A stretch of 7,395 nucleotides of DNA, taken from Clostridiales bacterium (GTDB lineage: Bacteria; Bacillota; Clostridia; Oscillospirales; CAG-382). The stretch is from positions 1 to 7,395 of the forward strand of contig DMMZ01000008.1 of assembly GCA_003452915.1 (NCBI GenBank), read 5' to 3'. The position numbers were made by a program, and so were the translations under genes. Below, one piece after another: positions 1 to 5,725 of this stretch (positions within the stretch are counted from its first letter, which is position 1; the number at the start of each line of letters is the position of its first letter). Below the pieces are notes generated by a model. It worked only from the letters and a program-made list of their open reading frames with translations. It was not told where the DNA came from and ran no database searches.

Positions 1-1308
1 GAAATTGCGGTGAGAATAATTAGAGCTTGCAAGGAGATGGGAGTTGCCACCGTTGCTGTTTTTTCTGAAGCGGACAGCAACGCTATGCATGTCGGACTTG
101 CCGACGAGAGCTATTGCATAGGTCCTGCACTGCTTAAAAATAGCTATTTAAATATGAGTGCAATACTTACTATTGCGGTTGCAAGCAAAGCAGAGGCTAT
201 ACATCCCGGATATGGATTATTGTCCGAGAACGCTAAGTTCGCTTCTTTGTGCGAGCAGTGCGGAATAACCTTTATAGGTCCTTCTAGCGATACTATATCA
301 AAAATGGGCGATAAAAACGAAGCCCGTATAACAATGAAAAATGCAGGTGTTCCGGTTATACCGGGCAGCGAAATAATAAAAGATTTACCTCAGGCTAAAT
401 TTGAGGCTTTAAATATCGGCTATCCAGTTATGTTAAAAGCAAGAGCAGGTGGCGGCGGCAGAGGAATACGCATAGTTAGAAACGAATCCGAGCTGGAGTT
501 GGCTTTTATGTCAGCAACAGCAGAGGCGAGAAGTGCTTTCGGCGACGGTGAAGTTTATATGGAAAAGTATCTTTTTCCCGTCAAGCATATTGAGGTTCAG
601 GTAATATGCGACAAGCATGGAAATATTGTCTGCCTTGGTGAGCGTGAATGTTCTGTTCAGCGTAAAAATCAAAAAATTATTGAGGAAAGCCCATCCTCTT
701 CCATTACTCCTAAAATCAGAAAAGCGATGAACGAGGCAGCAAGGAAGGCTGCAAAATCTGTTAATTATGAAGGTGTCGGTACAATAGAATTTCTGTTGGA
801 TAAAGACAAGAACTTCTATTTTATGGAGATGAACACCAGACTTCAGGTCGAGCATCCCGTTACCGAAATGGTGACAGGAATTGACTTGGTTAAGTGGCAG
901 ATAAGAGCAGCGGCAGGATTGGAGCTAGATTTTAATGAGGAAAATACTCCAATAAGAGGTCATGCGATCGAATGCCGCATAAATGCGGAAGACCCGATGG
1001 ACGGTTTTCGTCCATCCTGTGGCAAAATATCACTTTTACATTTTCCGGGTGGACCATGGGTTCGTTTTGATACCGCGGTTTATCAGGATTATGTAGTTCC
1101 TCCGTTTTATGATTCGCTTATAGGCAAACTTATTGTACACGCAAAAACACGTGAGGAAGCTATCAGAAAAATGCGTGCCGCACTTTGTGAATTGGTTGTT
1201 GAGGGTATCCACACCAACACTGATTTGCACCTAAGTATACTTTCCGATATCGAATTTTTCTCAGGCGCATATACGACCGACTTTCTGACAAGAAAGGATT
1301 TTAAATAA
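1..1308 (+). CDS. accC: Biotin carboxylase subunit of acetyl-CoA carboxylase (5' partial)
   Basis: Catalyses ATP- and bicarbonate-dependent carboxylation of biotin on the carrier protein AccB, the first half-reaction of cytoplasmic malonyl-CoA synthesis. The frame is open from base 1 and begins EIAVRIIRACKEMG, which in the family follows the initial 'M..ANRG', so about ten N-terminal residues lie upstream and the GTG at 10 is not the start. Visible landmarks (counting from base 1): N-terminal biotin-carboxylase fold, ATP-grasp glycine loop GGGGRG at residues 150-155, the ERECSVQRKNQK segment, EMN at 276-278, and the active-site stretch TRLQVEHPVTE containing R280 and E284. The C-terminal domain (RGHAIECRINAEDP, then VPPFYDSLIGKL) is intact. 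The 435 residues present fit a family length near 450. accD starts 6 bases after the TAA in the same frame. Pyruvate or propionyl-CoA carboxylase homologues share this domain, but the adjacent accD and accA settle the identity. Confidence 0.96.
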   Translation, partial: EIAVRIIRACKEMGVATVAVFSEADSNAMHVGLADESYCIGPALLKNSYLNMSAILTIAVASKAEAIHPGYGLLSENAKFASLCEQCGITFIGPSSDTISKMGDKNEARITMKNAGVPVIPGSEIIKDLPQAKFEALNIGYPVMLKARAGGGGRGIRIVRNESELELAFMSATAEARSAFGDGEVYMEKYLFPVKHIEVQVICDKHGNIVCLGERECSVQRKNQKIIEESPSSSITPKIRKAMNEAARKAAKSVNYEGVGTIEFLLDKDKNFYFMEMNTRLQVEHPVTEMVTGIDLVKWQIRAAAGLELDFNEENTPIRGHAIECRINAEDPMDGFRPSCGKISLLHFPGGPWVRFDTAVYQDYVVPPFYDSLIGKLIVHAKTREEAIRKMRAALCELVVEGIHTNTDLHLSILSDIEFFSGAYTTDFLTRKDFK

Positions 1309-1314
1309 TTTCTT

Positions 1315-2178
1315 ATGTTTACTAAAGATCTTTTTAAAAAGCCAAAGAATGAATTGGAATCAAGCTCCAAAGATAAAAAAGCTCCTGCGGTTTGTATACC
1401 GGAAGAGCTTTGTATAAGCTGTCCTTCCTGCAAGAAACCTCATTTCAAGACCGATGTAAACGAAAGCAGCGGTATCTGTCCGTCCTGCGGACATTATTTT
1501 AAGATTGGTGCTCGTGCCAGGATAGACATTATTGCAGATAAAAAAAGCTTTATCGAGCATGATAAAAAGCTCACTTCGACCAATATAATTGCTTTTCCTG
1601 AATATGACGACAAGATAGATAAAGCTAAAAAAGAAAGTAAGGAAAGTGAAGCTGTAATCACCGGTGTATGCAGCATAAGCGGTTACGCTTGTGCAATTTT
1701 TGTTATGGAGCCACGCTTTATTATGGGCTCAATGGGAAGAATCGTTGGCGAAAAAATTACCAGATTATTTGAATTCGCTACAAAAAAAGGACTTCCTGTG
1801 GTTGGCTATACCGTTTCGGGTGGAGCCAGAATGCAGGAGGGCATACTATCGCTTTTACAGATGGCAAAGGTAAGCGGTGCAGTAAAAAATCACAGTGATG
1901 CAGGGAATCTATATGTTACTGTGCTTACAAATCCCACAACAGGCGGAGTAACCGCAAGCTTTGCGATGCTGGGCGATATTATTATTGCCGAGCCGAATGC
2001 TCTTATTGGTTTTGCTGGTCCGAGAGTTATCGAACAAACTATGCGGCAGAAGCTTCCGCAAAACTTTCAAAAAGCCGAATATCTGCTTGAAACAGGCTTT
2101 ATCGATGGGATCGTAGACAGAAGAGAACAAAAAGAGTACCTAAGAAAAGTGCTTAAAATCCATGGAGGTAAAGTCTGA
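1315..2178 (+). CDS. accD: Acetyl-CoA carboxylase carboxyltransferase subunit beta
   Basis: Beta subunit of the carboxyltransferase, which with AccA moves the carboxyl group from carboxybiotin to acetyl-CoA. The 287 residues match the family (about 280-305). An N-terminal four-cysteine zinc ribbon is seen as CPSC at 36-39 and CPSC at 55-58. The crotonase-fold core follows, with SGGARMQEG at 168-176, TTGGVTASFAMLGD from 208, and the FAGPRVIEQT segment. The first ~30 residues are Lys/Ser-rich and poorly conserved. C27 and C33 precede the ribbon and are probably not ligands. The ATG at 1315 is the only sensible start, because the frame is closed by the accC stop 6 bases upstream. The nearest Shine-Dalgarno-like sequence (AAGGA, around 1294-1298) is unusually far away, so translation probably depends on reinitiation from accC. 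The end overlaps accA by one base (TGATG). Confidence 0.96.
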   Translation: MFTKDLFKKPKNELESSSKDKKAPAVCIPEELCISCPSCKKPHFKTDVNESSGICPSCGHYFKIGARARIDIIADKKSFIEHDKKLTSTNIIAFPEYDDKIDKAKKESKESEAVITGVCSISGYACAIFVMEPRFIMGSMGRIVGEKITRLFEFATKKGLPVVGYTVSGGARMQEGILSLLQMAKVSGAVKNHSDAGNLYVTVLTNPTTGGVTASFAMLGDIIIAEPNALIGFAGPRVIEQTMRQKLPQNFQKAEYLLETGFIDGIVDRREQKEYLRKVLKIHGGKV

Positions 2179-2978
2179 TGGCTGCGAATACAACCGCTTA
2201 TGATAAGGTTATGGCAGCGAGAGCAAAGGGAAGACCTACCGCTGCTGATTTTATAAATAATATTTTTGTAGATTTTACTGAAATGCACGGCGACCGTCGT
2301 TTCGGAGACGATTCCGCTATTATATCAGGTATCGCACTTCTAGGTAACATTCCCGTTACCGTCATCGGAATAGAAAAAGGACATGACACTAAGGACAAAA
2401 TAGCTCGCAATTTTGGCCAAGCTCATCCCGAGGGTTACCGAAAAGCACTTCGGCAGATGAAGCTTGCAGAGAAATTTGGGCGTCCGATAATAACTTTTGT
2501 GGACACACCCGGCGCATACTGCGGAATTGATGCGGAATCTAGAGGACAGGGTCAAGCTATTGCCGAAAATCTTTATGAGATGATGACGCTTAGAACTCCT
2601 GTTATTTCTATTTTCATTGGCGAGGGCGGAAGCGGTGGTGCACTTGCACTTGCGGTTGCAGATGAGGTTTGGATACTCGAAAATGCTGTTTATTCGGTTA
2701 TTTCCCCAGAGGGCTGTGCAAGTATTCTCTGGAAGGATTCTAAGAAAGTAAAAGAAGCAACCGAATGCTTAAAAATGACCGCCGAAGACCTTATAAGCTT
2801 GGGAGCGGTTGAGCGAATTATAGAAGAAAAGGGCGATATTTCGCTTGTTTACAAAAGCCTGTTAAAGCAACTCAACGATGCTCTGGCACCGTATAATATT
2901 ACTCAGGGTAAAGAAAAGAAGCTTGAGGAAATGCTTAAAAAAAGGTATAAAAAGTTCAGAAAGATAGGTGAGCTATAA
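2178..2978 (+). CDS. accA: Acetyl-CoA carboxylase carboxyltransferase subunit alpha
   Basis: Alpha subunit of the carboxyltransferase; it forms an alpha2-beta2 complex with AccD. Diagnostic segments are GDRRFGDD near residue 38, KGHDTKDKIARNFG, HPEGYRKALR, VDTPGAYCGIDAE, the oxyanion-type glycine run GEGGSGGALA from residue 148, and SPEGCASILWKD from residue 176. At 266 residues it is about 50 shorter than the E. coli protein (319). What is missing is the helical N-terminal extension, which is commonly reduced in clostridial AccA, so this is not a truncation of the catalytic core. The start ATG shares its A with the accD stop, and a strong GGAGGT Shine-Dalgarno at 2164-2169 sits 8 bases upstream, supporting this start and coupled translation. 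The TAA overlaps the degV start by one base. Confidence 0.96.
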   Translation: MAANTTAYDKVMAARAKGRPTAADFINNIFVDFTEMHGDRRFGDDSAIISGIALLGNIPVTVIGIEKGHDTKDKIARNFGQAHPEGYRKALRQMKLAEKFGRPIITFVDTPGAYCGIDAESRGQGQAIAENLYEMMTLRTPVISIFIGEGGSGGALALAVADEVWILENAVYSVISPEGCASILWKDSKKVKEATECLKMTAEDLISLGAVERIIEEKGDISLVYKSLLKQLNDALAPYNITQGKEKKLEEMLKKRYKKFRKIGEL

Positions 2979-3802
2979 TGATTGCGATTGTTACCGATAG
3001 CACAATCGGCTTAACCAAAAAAGAAGCCGCTGCCTACGGTGTCCGCATTGTACCTCAAAATTATATTGTGAACGGCAAGACCTATAAAGAAACTTATTTT
3101 GATTCGTTAGGCGATTTTACTTCATTAATTAACGAACCGGATGCGGTTACAGAAACAAGACAACCAAGTGTAGAGGATTTTTACAACGCCTTTAATCACT
3201 TGACTAATAAAGGATATGAAATAATCTGTATTACTATATCATCAAGATTAAGCAGCGCCTATTATAATGCTGTATTGGCAAAAAAACAGCTTGCAAGTGG
3301 ACGTGTAGAGATTATTGATTCATCCTTAGCCGCAGGCGGAATGTATCTGCTTGTACGCAGAGCAAGGTATCTTGTGTATAACGGTTTAAGCTTTGAAGAA
3401 GTTGTCGGCGGAGTATATAAATATATTTCTTCGATAGAAACACGCTTTTCTGTTGATGATCTCACTCTTTTACGAAACAGCCACAGACTTAGCTCGGTAA
3501 GAAAATCTGTCAGAAATATCCTTAACCGCAAGCCGCTACTTCGTCTATCGGGCGGAGCGATCGTTGCGGAGGATATTGCAATCGGAAGCAGTGATAACAT
3601 AAAAAAAATGTTTGGCAGCATTCCGTATAACGCCGCAAACATAATAATTCAATATATAACGCATTCACAGCGTGTTGATACGATATTAAGACTGGCACGC
3701 CGTCTATTCCCCGACGCTCTGGTTGAACGCAGACAGCTCGGTCCAGTGTTGGGTATCCATCTCGGCTGCACCGTTATTGGTATTGTCTGGAGTATAAGAT
3801 AG
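2978..3802 (+). CDS. DegV family protein (putative fatty-acid-binding protein)
   Basis: DegV proteins bind a long-chain fatty acid. The studied FakB members present it to the kinase FakA for phosphorylation and entry into phospholipid synthesis. The 274 residues match the usual ~280 and carry the family signatures in order: IVTDSTIGL at 4-12, TRQPS at 60-64, ISSRLSSAY at 87-95 (the family 'SS.LSGTY' carboxylate-binding loop), DSSLAAGG at 115-122, VDDL at 160-163, and C-terminal GPVLGIHLG with H261. Two conserved spots are altered: 'KGGRI' reads RNSHRL at 167-172, and 'HTGPG' reads HLGCT. The ATG overlaps the accA TAA by one base and has AGGTGAG at 2966-2972, so it is the last gene of the acc operon. 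Inference: it binds a fatty acid linked to membrane lipid supply. No fakA-like kinase gene is in the window, so the FakB role is unproven. Confidence 0.9.
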   Translation: MIAIVTDSTIGLTKKEAAAYGVRIVPQNYIVNGKTYKETYFDSLGDFTSLINEPDAVTETRQPSVEDFYNAFNHLTNKGYEIICITISSRLSSAYYNAVLAKKQLASGRVEIIDSSLAAGGMYLLVRRARYLVYNGLSFEEVVGGVYKYISSIETRFSVDDLTLLRNSHRLSSVRKSVRNILNRKPLLRLSGGAIVAEDIAIGSSDNIKKMFGSIPYNAANIIIQYITHSQRVDTILRLARRLFPDALVERRQLGPVLGIHLGCTVIGIVWSIR

Positions 3803-3832
3803 AACTATATTTGACTTGAAACCGCTTGCATT

Positions 3833-3935
3833 ATACCGATTCTAGCTAGAAATGTAAATAAAAAATCTTCGTAAAACCGCACATATCAAAGCTTTTACTC
3901 GATTTTTTATACATTTATTATACTGGAATCGGTAT
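3833..3935. repeat. 103-bp imperfect palindrome, candidate MITE or large hairpin
   Basis: The ends are a perfect 10-bp inverted repeat: ATACCGATTC at 3833-3842 and GAATCGGTAT at 3926-3935. Further inside, ATAAAAAATC at 3858-3867 is matched by GATTTTTTAT at 3901-3910, and AAATGT at 3850-3855 by ACATTT at 3911-3916. Complementarity thus continues, with a few gaps and mismatches, through most of both arms towards a centre near 3884. It lies in the only long intergenic gap, between degV and the decarboxylase gene. TA dinucleotides near both ends (3834-3835 and 3933-3934) would fit a TA target duplication of the IS630/mariner type, but they also belong to the repeat itself. A transcript from degV would fold this region into a long stem followed within a few bases by TTTTTT at 3941-3946, so it may also end the acc-degV transcript. 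No coding potential is seen. Confidence 0.6.
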
Positions 3936-3947
3936 TCGCGTTTTTTG

Positions 3948-3976
3948 TTGACATATCTTGTTAAAATGATTATAAT
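3948..3976 (+). promoter_or_regulatory. Consensus vegetative (SigA-type) promoter of the decarboxylase gene
   Basis: TTGACA at 3948-3953 and TATAAT at 3971-3976 are separated by exactly 17 bases, a 12/12 match to the SigA/sigma-70 consensus. Initiation is predicted near 3983, giving a leader of only about 20 bases that holds little more than the ribosome-binding site. There is no room for a riboswitch or attenuator in that leader. The -35 box begins 12 bases beyond the right arm of the palindrome at 3833-3935. Confidence 0.88.
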
Positions 3977-3987
3977 TATTGCAAATA

Positions 3988-3993
3988 AGGGAG
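3988..3993 (+). promoter_or_regulatory. Ribosome-binding site deciding a TTG start
   Basis: AGGGAG lies 9 bases before the TTG at 4003, whereas the next in-frame ATG (4024) is 30 bases away. The residues gained by starting at TTG (MSLTDALMLYRDSG before YPFHMPGHK) match the length normally found before that motif in the family. Confidence 0.75.
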
Positions 3994-4002
3994 TGAGTAA
4001 TA

Positions 4003-5412
4003 TTGAGCCTTACGGATGCGTTGATGCTTTACAGAGACAGCGGAATTTATCCGTTCCATATGCCGGGGCATAAGAGAAATTTCTATAATTTTCTTGATTA
4101 CGGAATAGATGTAACAGAGATTGATGGGTTTGACAATTTGCATTATGCTAACGGTATTCTAGCAAACGGAATGAAAAAAGCTGCTGAACTCTACGGAAGC
4201 AAACATACTTTTTACCTTATAAACGGCAGCACCTGCGGAATACTGGCAGGTATTTCTGCCTGTACAAAAAAAGGCGACAAAATTTTAATAGCTCGAAATT
4301 GTCATAAATCTGTATATGATGCGATAAAACTTAATGAGCTTAACCCTGTATATATACTTCCTCCCACAGATGAGCTTGGCATTAACGGCAGCATTTTTCC
4401 CGATGCTGTTAAAAATGCTCTGGATGAAAACCCTGGTATAAAGTTTGTTGTAATTACTTCTCCCACTTATGAAGGAGTTATATCAGACATCACCTCAATA
4501 GCAAAAATAGTACACGGACATAGCATTCCGTTATTTGTTGATGAAGCTCATGGAGCGCATCTTGGCTTTTCTGATTCTTTTTCCAAAAATTCGGTTCAAT
4601 GCGGTGCGGATATTGTTGTTCACAGCTTACACAAGACGCTGCCTTCCCCAACACAGACTGCCTTATTGCATATAAACGGAAACTTAATAGATCCAAACGA
4701 AGTACAAAGACAATTGTCAGTTTTTGAAACAAGCAGTCCGTCTTATTTATTAATGGCTGGAATTGATTCTTGTATCGACCTTTTGACAAGACAAAAGAAC
4801 AAGCTTTTTTCTGATTATTTTAATAGATTAGATAGCTTTTATAGAAGAATGAAAGTCCTTAAAAATATTAGATTATTAAAAATAGATGCTTTTACTTTTG
4901 ATAAAGGGAAAATAATTATCTCCGTAAAAAATACAAACATAACAAGCACCGAGCTAAAAAACATATTGCTTAATAAATACCTGCTTCAATTAGAAATGGC
5001 TATGGGCGATTTTGCACTTGCAATGACAAGTATTTGTGACACAGATGAGGGATTTGAACGGCTGGGAGATGCACTTCTGGAGATAGATTCAACTCTTATT
5101 TCTAATATGAAAGAACAATGTAATACTACTATTTCCGAGTTGCCGGAAAAAATATTAATTTCACATGAAGCGGAGAGTTGTTCAGGTAATTTTATGCTAT
5201 TTTCCGAAAGTATAGGAAGAATTGCGCGTGAGTATGTTTTTGCTTATCCTCCTGGAATACCTATGCTTGTCCCAGGTGAGAAAATATCAAAGCAGATTAT
5301 TGATTCTGTAATAGAATTAACATCAAAAGGCGTTTCGGTTAAAAGCACTTATGGAAGTATGCCAAACGAAATAAATATTGTAATTGGTAATGTTAATCTT
5401 GACAAGCAGTAA
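4003..5412 (+). CDS. PLP-dependent Orn/Lys/Arg decarboxylase family protein
   Basis: Fold-type I pyridoxal-phosphate enzyme of the Gram-positive, SpeA/YaaO-like branch of ornithine/lysine/arginine decarboxylases, whose known members release CO2 from a basic amino acid to give a polyamine or its precursor. The 469 residues are close to the 480-490 typical of that branch. N-terminal HMPGHK is at 19-24. PLP-site DEAHGAH starts at D180, the Asp expected to contact the pyridine nitrogen. HSLHK places the Schiff-base lysine at K211, followed by TLPSPTQTALLH. The C-terminal domain carries YPPGIPMLVPGE at 415-426. Residues about 255-385 are more AT-rich and less conserved. No signal peptide is seen, so it should be cytoplasmic. 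It has its own strong promoter and no adjacent antiporter, which argues against an acid-resistance decarboxylase/antiporter operon here. The substrate (Arg, Lys or Orn) cannot be told from sequence. Confidence 0.9.
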   Translation: MSLTDALMLYRDSGIYPFHMPGHKRNFYNFLDYGIDVTEIDGFDNLHYANGILANGMKKAAELYGSKHTFYLINGSTCGILAGISACTKKGDKILIARNCHKSVYDAIKLNELNPVYILPPTDELGINGSIFPDAVKNALDENPGIKFVVITSPTYEGVISDITSIAKIVHGHSIPLFVDEAHGAHLGFSDSFSKNSVQCGADIVVHSLHKTLPSPTQTALLHINGNLIDPNEVQRQLSVFETSSPSYLLMAGIDSCIDLLTRQKNKLFSDYFNRLDSFYRRMKVLKNIRLLKIDAFTFDKGKIIISVKNTNITSTELKNILLNKYLLQLEMAMGDFALAMTSICDTDEGFERLGDALLEIDSTLISNMKEQCNTTISELPEKILISHEAESCSGNFMLFSESIGRIAREYVFAYPPGIPMLVPGEKISKQIIDSVIELTSKGVSVKSTYGSMPNEINIVIGNVNLDKQ

Positions 5413-5427
5413 ATTTGATGATAAAAT
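5399..5427 (+). promoter_or_regulatory. Predicted promoter for the SCIFF precursor and maturase
   Basis: TTGACA at 5399-5404 and TAAAAT at 5422-5427 are 17 bases apart (11 of 12 consensus positions). The -35 box lies inside the final codons of the decarboxylase gene and the -10 box just after its stop. Initiation is predicted near 5434, about 40 bases before the precursor start, so the peptide locus can be transcribed independently of the gene before it. Confidence 0.65.
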
Positions 5428-5473
5428 ATAATGTAAATTGTTGTTTTATTGATAAATTAAAGGAGATATTTAT

Positions 5474-5629
5474 ATGAAGAGAATTCGTACATTGGAGACA
5501 AAAGATCTCGAGAAATCCGCAAAAAAAGGCGGATGCGGAGAATGTCAAACATCATGCCAGTCCGCAAGCAAGACCTCTTGCAGTATTGTTAATCAACAAT
5601 GTGAGCAAAACAATAAAAAGAAGAAATAA
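5474..5629 (+). CDS. scfA: SCIFF ranthipeptide precursor, five-cysteine variant
   Basis: Precursor of the ribosomally made, radical SAM-modified SCIFF (six cysteines in forty-five residues) family, the substrate of the maturase encoded next. The 51 residues begin MKRIRTLETKDLEK, corresponding to the family leader 'MKHIKTL', which binds the maturase recognition domain. The core then reads GCGECQTSCQSA, SKTSC, SIVNQQCEQN. Cysteines are at 21, 24, 28, 36 and 43. The family's 'QSACKTSCT' reads QSASKTSCS here, so Cys32 is replaced by Ser (AGC, one base from TGC) and Thr37 by Ser (AGT). From memory these are the thioether partners in the characterised peptides. A four-lysine tail (48-51) extends the usual end. 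AGGAG at 5461-5465, 8 bases upstream, fixes the start. The biological role of SCIFF is not settled; the maturase 97 bases downstream makes the identity firm. Confidence 0.93.
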   Translation: MKRIRTLETKDLEKSAKKGGCGECQTSCQSASKTSCSIVNQQCEQNNKKKK

Positions 5630-5644
5630 ATACTTATGACTTAA

Positions 5645-5679
5645 TGTCGCTGTAAGCTGTAAAACAGCTTGTAGCGACA
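5645..5679 (+). terminator. Strong stem-loop between precursor and maturase genes (attenuator or mRNA-end hairpin)
   Basis: TGTCGCTGTAAGCTGT (5645-5660) and ACAGCTTGTAGCGACA (5664-5679) form a 16-bp stem with an AAA loop. The only imperfections are two adjacent positions that become G-U pairs in RNA. What follows is AT-rich (ATTAATTTATATT) but lacks a clean T-run, so it is probably a partial terminator or a 3'-end stabilising hairpin. Inference: it would give more precursor than maturase mRNA from a shared promoter, a common arrangement in peptide-modification operons. Confidence 0.65.
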
Positions 5680-5725
5680 ATTAATTTATATTGATTTATA
5701 TGTATTAATATTAGAGGAAAAAGTA

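Noticed and set aside
10..12. GTG at base 10 as the start of accC.
   Set aside because: The reading frame is open to base 1 and residues before it (EIA) match the conserved 'RGEIAVRI' segment, so the true start is upstream of the window.
511..855. Open frames on the minus strand within accC, accD, accA and degV (longest 126 codons at 3262-3642).
   Set aside because: They lie wholly inside well-conserved genes, have no recognisable domains and no convincing ribosome-binding sites.
3977..4002. A riboswitch or leader-peptide control element for the decarboxylase gene.
   Set aside because: The predicted leader is only about 20 bases and is filled by the ribosome-binding site.
5427..5432. TATAAT as the -10 box of the SCIFF promoter.
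   Set aside because: It would be 22 bases from TTGACA at 5399-5404; the overlapping TAAAAT at 5422-5427 has the correct 17-base spacing.
5474..5629. The SCIFF precursor being a decayed pseudogene because of the missing cysteine.
   Set aside because: The frame, leader, five other cysteines with correct spacing, ribosome-binding site, promoter and complete maturase are all kept, so functional divergence is the simpler reading.
5680..5712. A separate promoter or direct repeat (ATTTATAT at 5684-5691 and 5694-5701) before the maturase gene.
   Set aside because: The stretch is very AT-rich and no -35/-10 pair with acceptable spacing and match was found; the short repeat is expected in such composition.
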